A stretch of DNA of 7,767 nucleotides from an uncultured Alphaproteobacteria bacterium (GCA_903849835.1 CAINKA010000114.1:1-7767); one strand, 5' to 3'. Shown: positions 1 through 5,935, numbered from the stretch's first letter. Program-made: numbers and translations. Notes: generated by a model from the sequence alone, not told the origin.

Positions 1-9
1 CAGTGGCCC

Positions 10-39
10 GAATCATGCTTCGACAGGCTCAGCATGACA
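10..39 (+). repeat. Dispersed palindromic repeat, left copy
   Basis: This 30-bp sequence is repeated without a mismatch, in inverted orientation, at 7732-7761. It contains a dyad, TCATGCT (13-19) with AGCATGA (31-37), around an 11-nt loop. A partial second copy of its right end (CAGTATGACAATTT, from 49) follows after a T-rich stretch. It resembles the short intergenic palindromes scattered through many bacterial genomes. No protein is encoded here. Its position at the very end of the window suggests the assembly stopped in a multi-copy repeat. Confidence 0.8.
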
Positions 40-123
40 ATTTTTTTTCAGTATGACAATTTGCAACTAGAGGGGGTTTGTCAGACATTGAAAAGCGATG
101 TTGTAAAACCAAACCAACGCCCA

Positions 124-165
124 ACAAAAAACCCGAGTGAAATTTCTTTCACTCGGGTTTTTTGT
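124..165 (-). terminator. Rho-independent terminator after the third prepilin-LamG gene (symmetrical, could act on both strands)
   Basis: A perfect 12-bp stem (131-142 with 147-158, core ACCCGAGTGAAA) closes a 4-nt loop. It is flanked by an A tract on the left and a T tract on the right, so either strand ends in a U run. It starts about 20 nt beyond the stop codon of the minus-strand gene ending at 185, where a terminator is expected. An almost identical hairpin follows the sister gene at 1350-1386. Confidence 0.93.
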
Positions 166-184
166 TTTATTCAGGACTAAAAGC

Positions 185-1165
185 CTAGTAAGTAGTGGAC
201 TGAACAAGGGCAACTCCCCATTTTTTACCAAGGTATGTTTCAACCGATTGTCTTTCTTCTTTTTTCAAGTTGCGGTCGTAGATAATTAACTCGCCAATAT
301 AGCCATTGAAATATACGGCTAAAGCAGATGAGCCATGCTTTCCAACGAATAGTGATCCAGTGTTGGAGACGTTTGGAGGGGCGTTGAATGCACCAGCAGT
401 TGTTGCATCGGCAGTTCCATGTACGCCATTTTGAAAAAAGTGAATTCCTGACGAAGTGGTTACAACTGCGAGTGGATCTGTAGCGGCAACGTAAACAATT
501 GACACAACGTAAGGCGTAGATGCGGTGACGGCAGTATTCGACGATAATTCGTTACAAGATGATGGAACGGTTGTGCCACCATTGCCATCACAATATTGCC
601 ATGCTGCTGTAGCAGAAGCGCCATTAATACTGACTTGTATATTTGGAAAAGAGGCATTGGCAGCTGCGGAAGCGCGTTTACTCAATATTGCCTGATCACC
701 AATAGCAAGGGTGCTCGGCAATTTTACAACCATGAACACCGTAGAAGAATTGGTGACGATGTTTTGAAAAGCAGATGATGACATGAACTCGTCACTTCCA
801 GCAAAATAAGCTGCAGGAAGTCCGTTGATGATGTTTGTTTTGTAAAGAGGCGCTGTTCCAGCTGTTCCAGCTAAATTACTTTTGCTCGCAGTTTGCGGAT
901 TTAAATCATACCAAGTTGTAATTTCTTGACCATCTTCTGTGTTAGCATCTGAAAAACTTTCCTCTGAAGTTGCTTCAACCCAAAAAGCCAAATTCTTAAT
1001 TGAAGAAACCGGCGAACTTTTCGTAAGCGTTCTAGCATTATTTAATTTTGCCTGAGAAAGAATTCTGCTACCTTGTGTAACACCAGCGATTAAAATACCG
1101 ATGATTAGGATTACAATTGACAGCTCAATTAAAGAAAAAGCGCGAACTTTGGAGTTGGTTTTCAT
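185..1165 (-). CDS. Prepilin-like protein with C-terminal LamG-like domain (paralogue C, 326 aa)
   Basis: Residues 1-30 form a class III (type IV) prepilin signal: a short basic leader, a cleavage point between Ala9 and Phe10 in RAFSLIELSIV, the +5 glutamate (Glu14), then a hydrophobic helix to about residue 29. The rest resembles a LamG/concanavalin A-like fold: a strand near 57-64 (KNLAFWVE), TWYDLNPQT at 84-92, INGLPAAYF at 113-121, and the closing GYIGELIIYDR (288-298) and YLGKKW (311-316). Cys192 and Cys204 may form a disulfide. The protein is probably inner-membrane anchored until processed, then built into or displayed on a pilus-like structure. Binding of a glycan or surface ligand is inferred from the fold only. 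The start is shared with the sister gene at 2399; no Shine-Dalgarno site is visible. Residues 1-70 differ from the sister at only two positions (7 and 61), while the centre is much more diverged. Confidence 0.88.
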   Translation of the reverse strand: MKTNSKVRAFSLIELSIVILIIGILIAGVTQGSRILSQAKLNNARTLTKSSPVSSIKNLAFWVEATSEESFSDANTEDGQEITTWYDLNPQTASKSNLAGTAGTAPLYKTNIINGLPAAYFAGSDEFMSSSAFQNIVTNSSTVFMVVKLPSTLAIGDQAILSKRASAAANASFPNIQVSINGASATAAWQYCDGNGGTTVPSSCNELSSNTAVTASTPYVVSIVYVAATDPLAVVTTSSGIHFFQNGVHGTADATTAGAFNAPPNVSNTGSLFVGKHGSSALAVYFNGYIGELIIYDRNLKKEERQSVETYLGKKWGVALVQSTTY

Positions 1166-1222
1166 AATTTATAAAAGTTTAGTTTGGTAAAAAAATAAGG
1201 GAACTTTTTAACGTGAGTTAGG

Positions 1223-1251
1223 GTAATCAAGATGTTCAGAATTAAAGTCAA
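1223..1251 (-). promoter_or_regulatory. Candidate sigma70-type promoter for paralogue C
   Basis: On the minus strand, TTGACT (1246-1251) is followed after 17 nt by GATTAC (1223-1228). The -35 matches the consensus at five of six bases; the -10 matches at only three. It would start transcription near 1215, about 50 nt before the ATG at 1165. It sits in a 241-bp spacer that is AT-rich and otherwise featureless apart from the terminator of the upstream gene. That terminator makes a separate promoter for this gene likely, but this particular site is uncertain. Confidence 0.35.
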
Positions 1252-1349
1252 TTAAAAAAATTAAACATAAAAATTTTGAATCACTTTTATTTTTTAACGA
1301 AAGAAATTTGAGTTTTATTGAATAAAATTTTTGCATAATTTCTCGCAAC

Positions 1350-1386
1350 AAAAAACCCGAGTGAAATTTTTTCGCTCGGGTTTTTT
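1350..1386 (-). terminator. Rho-independent terminator after the second prepilin-LamG gene
   Basis: The stem 1355-1366 with 1370-1381 (ACCCGAGTGAAA against TTTTCGCTCGGGT) is flanked by an A tract and a T tract. It begins about 20 nt beyond the stop codon at 1407. It is a near copy of the terminator at 124-165. One change turns a stem pair into G-U when read as plus-strand RNA and into an A-C mismatch in minus-strand RNA, so it should be slightly weaker for its own gene. The shared terminator shows that the duplication unit included it. Confidence 0.9.
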
Positions 1387-1406
1387 ATTTATTAAAATCT
1401 GAAAGT

Positions 1407-2399
1407 TTAGTAAGCCTCTGCAGGCATAGCAACTGTAGTCATAGCAACTCCCCATTTTTTACCAAGATAAGCTTCGACAGCTTGTCTTTCTTCTTTTTTC
1501 AAATTGCGATCATAGATGATTAATTCACCGATATAGCCGGTGAAGAATGCCGCAGTTCCTCCGGTTGCACCTTGTCGTCCAAGAAATAATTCTCCAGTGC
1601 CAGTGGTATTAGGATTTCCGTTTGTAACTTCATCCGTTGCAGAAGTTCCTGCTGCAACACCATTTTGAAAAAAGTGAATTCCTGTTGAGGTTGTGGTAGA
1701 TCCTCCATTTGCAGTGCCAGCTACATAAACTATCGAAACAACGTAAGGTGTGTCGATAGCAACAACATCATTGGTAGACACTTCGTTGCAAGTAGAATCA
1801 TCAACACTTGCTCCCTTTCCATCGCAATATTGCCACGCGTGTCCAACGGCACCTCCATTAAAACTGACTTGTATATTTGGAGATGATAAGGTGGCGGTAG
1901 AAGCGCGTTTGCTTATTATTGCAATTGGGGCGGTAGGTAAATCGTAAATATATGTTTTGACAACCATGAACACCGTAGAAGTATTGGTAACGATATTTTG
2001 AAAAGTAGATGATGTCATGAATTCGTCAGGGCGAGAAAAGTAAACTGCAGGCAGTCCGTTGATGATGTTTGTTTTGTAAAGAGGCGTTGATCCAGCTGTT
2101 CCGGTGAAATTATTTTTAGCAGAAGTTTGCGGATTCAAATCATACCAAGTTAAAATTTCTCGACCATCTTCCGCAGCGGCATTGGTAAAGCTTTCCTCCG
2201 AAGTTGCTTCAACCCAAAGAGCCAAATTTTTAATTGAAGAAACCGGCGAACTTTTCGTAAGCGTTCTAGCATTATTTAATTTTGCCTGAGAAAGAATTCT
2301 GCTACCTTGCGTAACACCAGCGATTAAAATACCGATGATTAGGATTACAATTGACAGCTCAATTAAAGAAAAAGCGCGAATTTTGGAGTTGGTCTTCAT
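1407..2399 (-). CDS. Prepilin-like protein with C-terminal LamG-like domain (paralogue B, 330 aa)
   Basis: The layout matches the gene at 185-1165: leader, cleavage point Ala9/Phe10 in RAFSLIELSIV, Glu14 at +5, hydrophobic helix to about residue 29, then a LamG-like domain ending in GYIGELIIYDR (288-298) and YLGKKW (311-316). Cys192 and Cys204 are retained (YCDGKGASVDDSTC). By eye, the first 205 nt of the gene differ from the sister at only six positions. The region around residues 149-285 contains indels and many substitutions. Upstream sequence just before the ATG (a T-rich tract, then ACCAAATTAAAT) also resembles that of the sister, so the copied block runs from about 35 nt upstream of the start to the terminator. 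The C-terminal tail (TTVAMPAEAY) is unique. No Shine-Dalgarno site is seen. The likely role is a minor pilin or pseudopilin carrying a recognition domain; the ligand is unknown. Confidence 0.88.
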   Translation of the reverse strand: MKTNSKIRAFSLIELSIVILIIGILIAGVTQGSRILSQAKLNNARTLTKSSPVSSIKNLALWVEATSEESFTNAAAEDGREILTWYDLNPQTSAKNNFTGTAGSTPLYKTNIINGLPAVYFSRPDEFMTSSTFQNIVTNTSTVFMVVKTYIYDLPTAPIAIISKRASTATLSSPNIQVSFNGGAVGHAWQYCDGKGASVDDSTCNEVSTNDVVAIDTPYVVSIVYVAGTANGGSTTTSTGIHFFQNGVAAGTSATDEVTNGNPNTTGTGELFLGRQGATGGTAAFFTGYIGELIIYDRNLKKEERQAVEAYLGKKWGVAMTTVAMPAEAY

Positions 2400-2437
2400 A
2401 GTTTTTGAAAAAATTTAATTTGGTTAAAAAAGGAATT

Positions 2438-2578
2438 TATACCCATTCCAGATGAAGATACCGACACTCCGTCATTGCGAGCGCAGCGCGGCAATCCATG
2501 GTCGCAGCTTACTGGATTGCTTCGCTTCGCTCGCAATGACGAACTTGAAGATCGGTATCTTGAATCAGATTGGGTATA
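2438..2578. repeat. Nested REP-like palindrome between paralogues A and B
   Basis: Outer arms 2438-2464 and 2552-2578 pair through TATACCCA at the outside and AAGATACCGA at the inside, with a non-matching stretch of 9 nt between. Inside them lies a second stem, 2470-2498 with 2513-2541, containing CGTCATTGCGAGCG and GCAATCCA, around a 14-nt loop. The inner part is the widespread intergenic element whose plus-strand reading gives peptides such as RHCERSAAI. The whole element can fold as one long hairpin in RNA or single-stranded DNA. It lies 45 nt after the paralogue A stop (2623) and 39 nt before the paralogue B start (2399), so it may weaken read-through between them. No transposase is present. 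Confidence 0.88.
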
Positions 2579-2622
2579 TTAGCGTTGAAAATCAAAATGA
2601 TATTTTGGTTTTTTGGAGGCAA

Positions 2623-3513
2623 TTAAAAAATTTTAATCGTCCATTTTTTACCCAAATAATTCTGAATCGAAATTCTTTCTTCATCTTTTAGGGCGCGATC
2701 AAAAATAATTAATTCGCCGATATGCCCGTTGAAATATTGCACAGCTCCAGAAATTCCGCTCTTGCCGAGAAATAAAGTTTCTGTGAGTAATGTGTCGGGA
2801 GAGTCCGTGGTTGTTGATGAAAGAGCAGTTCCTCCATTTTTATAAAACTTCATTCCGCTGTCAGAGGTGTTAGGAATGTAAACCATCGAGATGACGTAAT
2901 TCGTGCTGGTAGAAAATGAAGTTGCGCCGCTGTAACAATTTTGAGCAGCGACTCCATCGCAATAAGAAATTGCAGACGCGCCAATGTTTGTTTGCAAATT
3001 TGTTCCAGTGTCATTCGCAATTACTTTGCTAAGTATCGTTTGAGTTGTGGCGAGAGAGCTTGGAGTTTTTATCACCAAAAAAACAGTCGAGTAAGTGTTT
3101 ATGTTTTGGAAAAGTGTGGAGAGCATGAAGTCTTCCGCAGCAGTAGTTTCATTGTTAAATCTCACCGCCGGAAGGCTGTTAATTCCGCTTGTAACGTAAG
3201 ATGGTTTTCTTTCTGCAACTGATTGAGTGAGATTATTTCTGACTTGAGTTTGTGGATTTGAATCATACCAAACGCTGATCGCGCCATTATTTTCGGTTTC
3301 AATTTCGTCGAAACTTTTTTCTGCTGTTGAATCAAGCCACAGGACTAAATTTTTTACGGAAGAGACGGGCGAGCTGTTTGTAGTCGTTCTCGCCATGTTT
3401 AATTTTGCGACTCCGATGAGCCTGCTTCCATCAGAAATTCCGGCGATGAGAATGCCGATAATTAAAAGCACGATTGAAAGTTCGACCAGCGAAAATGCGC
3501 GTAAATTTTTCAT
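2623..3513 (-). CDS. Prepilin-like protein with C-terminal LamG-like domain (paralogue A, 296 aa)
   Basis: This is the most diverged of the three paralogues. It has a very short leader (MKNLRA), a cleavage point Ala6/Phe7 in RAFSLVELSIV, Glu11 at +5, and a hydrophobic helix to about residue 26. The LamG-like part carries KNLVLWLD (54-61), VWYDSNPQT (81-89), LPAVRF (114-119), HIGELIIFDR (264-273) and YLGKKW (286-291). The cysteine pair survives as Cys185/Cys193 with a shorter loop. The start codon overlaps the stop of the preceding repeat-protein gene as ATGA (3510-3513), so translation is probably coupled and the gene is likely cotranscribed with it. There is no Shine-Dalgarno site, which fits coupling. 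No A/T-flanked terminator like those of its sisters follows; the palindrome at 2438-2578 comes next. The role is inferred as a pilus-associated or surface-display protein. Confidence 0.88.
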   Translation of the reverse strand: MKNLRAFSLVELSIVLLIIGILIAGISDGSRLIGVAKLNMARTTTNSSPVSSVKNLVLWLDSTAEKSFDEIETENNGAISVWYDSNPQTQVRNNLTQSVAERKPSYVTSGINSLPAVRFNNETTAAEDFMLSTLFQNINTYSTVFLVIKTPSSLATTQTILSKVIANDTGTNLQTNIGASAISYCDGVAAQNCYSGATSFSTSTNYVISMVYIPNTSDSGMKFYKNGGTALSSTTTDSPDTLLTETLFLGKSGISGAVQYFNGHIGELIIFDRALKDEERISIQNYLGKKWTIKIF

Positions 3514-4490
3514 TTTTGATTTGAGTTATTTGTTGCGTTTGTAAGTGATTCTACTCGATGAACCATTCGATATTTCCCGCCATTTTGTTCCTCAAAAATT
3601 TCAAAATATTCTTTAAATCTATCTTCAATTTTAAAAATAATTTTTGGATTTTTATCTTTCTCGTCGGTCTGAAAAAGATCCCACAAAATATATTTTTTAT
3701 GGCCGTTAGCATAGCCCACATCTACTCTCATCTCGCTGTCAAAAATTACTTCGACTACTGTCATAACCCATTTTTCATTTCGTTTTTGCACGATTGCCGT
3801 GAGCGAAGTGATGTCAGAAAAATCTGGTCCGAGATCGATATCCTTGCTGTCGCGCAAAAGATAAATGTTGAAAGCGAGCGTTAGAGGTTGTGATTTTATT
3901 TTCCAGAGAAATGTCGTTGAAAGGCTGTCAATCGTGCTCTGATCGATATTGTGATTCAGAAAAAACTTTTCGATTTTTTTTGTGAGGCCGGAATATTTTT
4001 TAAAATCATCTTTCCACAAAATTGGATAATTGCGACTTTCTGCGGCGATCAAGCGTAGATCGTCATTTCGAACGGAACTGTCGAAGCCTACAGATCTCTG
4101 CCATTTCGTGACATAGTTGCGTTCAAGAATTTTATTTTTTTGAAAATTTTTTGCTTTGCCGGTGATGACGGTTCCGAGATTTTTTTTCTTCTCTACGGTG
4201 ATGTAATTTTCTTTTAAAAATTTTTCTAAATCTTCAGTGGATTTTATCGAAGTTTTTTTCTTTGCTAATTTTTGTAACTCCTTGTCCTTCTTGAGCGCAT
4301 CGGATGCGAATTCAATTGCTTCGCTGTTAGATTTTATTGCGATTTTTACTAATTTTTTATTCGATTTTATTTTTTCAGGAGCGAAGGAAAGTAGAAGTCC
4401 ATTGTCGCTGAAAGCGGTGTCGGCAAATTCGGGAATTTCTTTTAGACGATCCGATGCAAATTCATAATTTTTTGAATCGATTTTAATCAT
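3510..4490 (-). CDS. DUF4116-like repeat protein, C-terminal part of a frame-split gene (326 aa as read)
   Basis: Residues 1-76 continue the 25-residue repeat of the upstream gene: 1-19 complete a unit begun there, 20-44 and 45-69 are full units (pattern ...L..FA...LK.D), and a partial unit follows. After a lysine-rich linker (about 71-125), residues 126-326 form a separate domain I do not recognise. It has alternating beta-like segments (TSLTAIVQKRNEKWVMTVVE, KKYILWDLF) and many charged and aromatic residues. As annotated from ATG 4490 the protein has no signal peptide or membrane segment. Fused in frame to the upstream piece it would be a 467-residue exported protein. The ATG has no Shine-Dalgarno site, sits inside the last codons of the upstream frame, and encodes the middle of a repeat, so it is probably not a genuine start. 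The stop overlaps the next gene by 4 nt. Confidence 0.75.
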   Translation of the reverse strand: MIKIDSKNYEFASDRLKEIPEFADTAFSDNGLLLSFAPEKIKSNKKLVKIAIKSNSEAIEFASDALKKDKELQKLAKKKTSIKSTEDLEKFLKENYITVEKKKNLGTVITGKAKNFQKNKILERNYVTKWQRSVGFDSSVRNDDLRLIAAESRNYPILWKDDFKKYSGLTKKIEKFFLNHNIDQSTIDSLSTTFLWKIKSQPLTLAFNIYLLRDSKDIDLGPDFSDITSLTAIVQKRNEKWVMTVVEVIFDSEMRVDVGYANGHKKYILWDLFQTDEKDKNPKIIFKIEDRFKEYFEIFEEQNGGKYRMVHRVESLTNATNNSNQK

Positions 4491-4914
4491 TTTTTTTCAT
4501 GAAGAGTCTGTTGTTCAACAAACGCGGATCTGAATATTGCAAAGCCTCGCGGTTCAAGTAAGTGGCCTGCTCCATGAAGTTTTGATTGATGCGTAGTTTT
4601 GGCGAAGCGAATTGTAAAATTTGTGGACTGACTTTGAGCAAGCGGTGAACAAAAAGTTCATCCTCTTTCAAATTTTCTGCGGCATTTTGAAATTGCGAGG
4701 GATCGATCAGCGAAGCTTTGAGGATTAACCTGCGATCGAATTTAAAACATTCCGGCAGAACTCGAATCGCATCAGGATTTTTCCTTGCGACCTGCGTTAA
4801 AATTTCTTCGTAATTCTCGTTGGAAATGTAGCAATATTGATTTGATGGCTGAGCAGAAACTGGGGAAGAAAAGAAAAATAAAATTGAAATTGTAAGTGCT
4901 TTAAAAAATTTCAT
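4483..4914 (-). CDS. Secreted DUF4116-like repeat protein, N-terminal part of a frame-split gene (143 aa as read)
   Basis: Residues 1-21 look like a Sec signal peptide with cleavage after SPVSA. Two cysteines follow (Cys28, Cys56), then 25-residue repeats at 61-85, 86-110 and 111-135 with a recurring hydrophobic/asparagine pattern (for example LKVSPQILQFASPKLRIN). This resembles DUF4116 repeats, whose function is not established. The frame ends prematurely just after an A8 run (4490-4497): LFMKK then ND and stop. Dropping one A continues directly into the gene ending at 3510, and the interrupted repeat then totals exactly 25 residues. The start overlaps the nuoK stop by 1 nt (TGATG), with a weak GAAGG a few bases upstream, so translation is probably coupled to nuoK. 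Possible readings are a recent pseudogene, a slippage-expressed gene, or a homopolymer sequencing error. Confidence 0.75.
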   Translation of the reverse strand: MKFFKALTISILFFFSSPVSAQPSNQYCYISNENYEEILTQVARKNPDAIRVLPECFKFDRRLILKASLIDPSQFQNAAENLKEDELFVHRLLKVSPQILQFASPKLRINQNFMEQATYLNREALQYSDPRLLNNRLFMKKND

Positions 4915-5225
4915 CAGCCCTTCATTGATGAGATATTTTTGATCTCAATATTTTTATTATTGTTGAAATAAATCACCAAAATAGCCAAGCCAATCGCGGC
5001 TTCAGCACCCGCTACAGTTAAAATAAAAATTGCAAAAATCTGTCCGACTAAATCGTGAAGAAAAGCAGAAAATGCCACGAAATTAATGTTGATCGAAAGC
5101 AGCATTAATTCGATCGACATCAAAAGTGAAATCACATTTTTGCGATTCAAAAAAATTCCGCTAATGCCGATGCAAAAGAGGAGGGAGGAGAGGGTGATTA
5201 GGTGAGATTGTTCTAGTCCGTTCAT
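4914..5225 (-). CDS. nuoK: NADH-quinone oxidoreductase subunit K
   Basis: NuoK is a small membrane-arm subunit of complex I, related to the MrpC antiporter family, and takes part in proton translocation. The 103-residue length is normal. Three transmembrane helices are visible at about 8-27, 31-54 and 62-87. The two membrane-buried glutamates of the family are present: Glu39 in SIEL (E. coli Glu36) and Glu75 in GAEAAIGL (E. coli Glu72). The C-terminal NKNIEIKNISSMKG is also typical. It follows nuoJ after a 94-bp spacer filled by a heptamer repeat and shares one base with the start of the next gene. No Shine-Dalgarno site is visible before ATG 5225; the repeat begins 8 nt upstream. nuoL, the usual next gene, is absent. 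Confidence 0.97.
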   Translation of the reverse strand: MNGLEQSHLITLSSLLFCIGISGIFLNRKNVISLLMSIELMLLSININFVAFSAFLHDLVGQIFAIFILTVAGAEAAIGLAILVIYFNNNKNIEIKNISSMKG

Positions 5226-5232
5226 AATAAAA

Positions 5233-5314
5233 AAGTCGTAAGTCGTAAGTCGTAAGTCGTAAGTCGTGTCAAATTTGATTTTGACTTGCGACCATCGACT
5301 TATGTCTTGCGACT
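5233..5314. repeat. AAGTCGT heptamer array within an imperfect dyad (nuoJ/nuoK spacer)
   Basis: Five perfect tandem AAGTCGT copies fill 5233-5267. A short stem follows, GTCAAA (5268-5273) with TTTGAC (5280-5285), and then a degenerate inverted version of the heptamers (about 5283-5314, containing CGACTTA and TTGCGACT). The whole spacer can fold as a long imperfect hairpin. Tandem heptamers can change copy number by replication slippage, which would alter the distance between nuoJ and nuoK but not a reading frame. Confidence 0.88.
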
Positions 5315-5319
5315 AAGTT

Positions 5320-5934
5320 TTAGATTTCGATTCCTGCGCCGATTTTAACTTTTACAATTTCAATCGAATTTGCTTTGGTGCGGGTAACTTGGTCGGAAAT
5401 TTTTTGTCTGCGGATGAAGCGAGTTTCATCTTTCATCGTCAAGACAATCGCACCGATCATAGCCACAAATAGCACGGCTCCGCTGAGTTGGAATGGCAGA
5501 ATAAAATCAGTGTAAAGCACATTGCCGATTGCTTGTGCATTGTGAATATTTTCCGGAGTTGGCGAGAGCAATTTTGTTTCATAAAATTTGATCGTAGAAA
5601 ATTTTGCGATGAGAAGAATTTCTACGAACATCATCGCGCCAACCAAAATTAAAATTGGTCTTTTGCGATTTATTTCTTCTGAAATTTCTTTGTGATCAAC
5701 ATTCAGCATCATCACAACAAACAAAAATAAAACCGCGATTGCGCCTACATAGACAACGATTAACAGCATCGCTAAAAATTCCGCACCAAGCAAAATAAAA
5801 ATCGCCGCCGCATTTAAAAATGCCAAAACCAAAAACATCACCGAATGAACCATGTTTCTCGCGCTAACAACCACAAGGGCTGAGGAGATTAGGATGAAGG
5901 AGAAAAGGTAGAAGAGGGTGAGGGTGAAGTTCAT
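5320..5934 (-). CDS. nuoJ: NADH-quinone oxidoreductase subunit J
   Basis: NuoJ is a membrane-arm subunit of complex I. Its third transmembrane helix carries the pi-bulge region important for coupling quinone reduction to proton pumping. Five hydrophobic helices are visible at about 4-23, 28-49, 53-77, 93-111 and 145-166. Family landmarks are ARNMVHSVMFLVLAFLNAA (25-43), LLGAEFLAMLLIVVYVGAIA (48-67) and the last helix FQLSGAVLFVAMIGAIVL (148-165). The 204-residue length and the tail ending in VKVKIGAGIEI are like alphaproteobacterial NuoJ. The start at 5934 matches the usual NuoJ N-terminus. No Shine-Dalgarno site is present, because an AT-rich palindrome begins 2 nt upstream of the ATG. Confidence 0.96.
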   Translation of the reverse strand: MNFTLTLFYLFSFILISSALVVVSARNMVHSVMFLVLAFLNAAAIFILLGAEFLAMLLIVVYVGAIAVLFLFVVMMLNVDHKEISEEINRKRPILILVGAMMFVEILLIAKFSTIKFYETKLLSPTPENIHNAQAIGNVLYTDFILPFQLSGAVLFVAMIGAIVLTMKDETRFIRRQKISDQVTRTKANSIEIVKVKIGAGIEI

Positions 5935-5935
5935 G

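Noticed and set aside
75..115. Weak hairpin GGTTTG (75-80) with CAAACC (110-115)
   Set aside because: Six base pairs around a 29-nt loop are expected by chance, and nothing else in 60-123 supports an RNA gene.
2452..2691. Plus-strand open frame starting with a peptide containing RHCERSAAIHG
   Set aside because: It reads through the nested palindrome and into the reverse of paralogue A. This peptide is the usual by-product of translating this repeat family, and there is no ribosome site or family support.
3558..3884. Plus-strand open frame opposite the repeat-protein C-terminal domain
   Set aside because: It is a low-complexity Phe/Ile/Asn-rich antisense frame, as expected opposite a Lys/Glu/Asp-rich gene, with no start context or family resemblance.
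5233..5314. Possible CRISPR array
   Set aside because: The heptamers are tandem with no spacers, and the unit is far too short; no cas genes are present.
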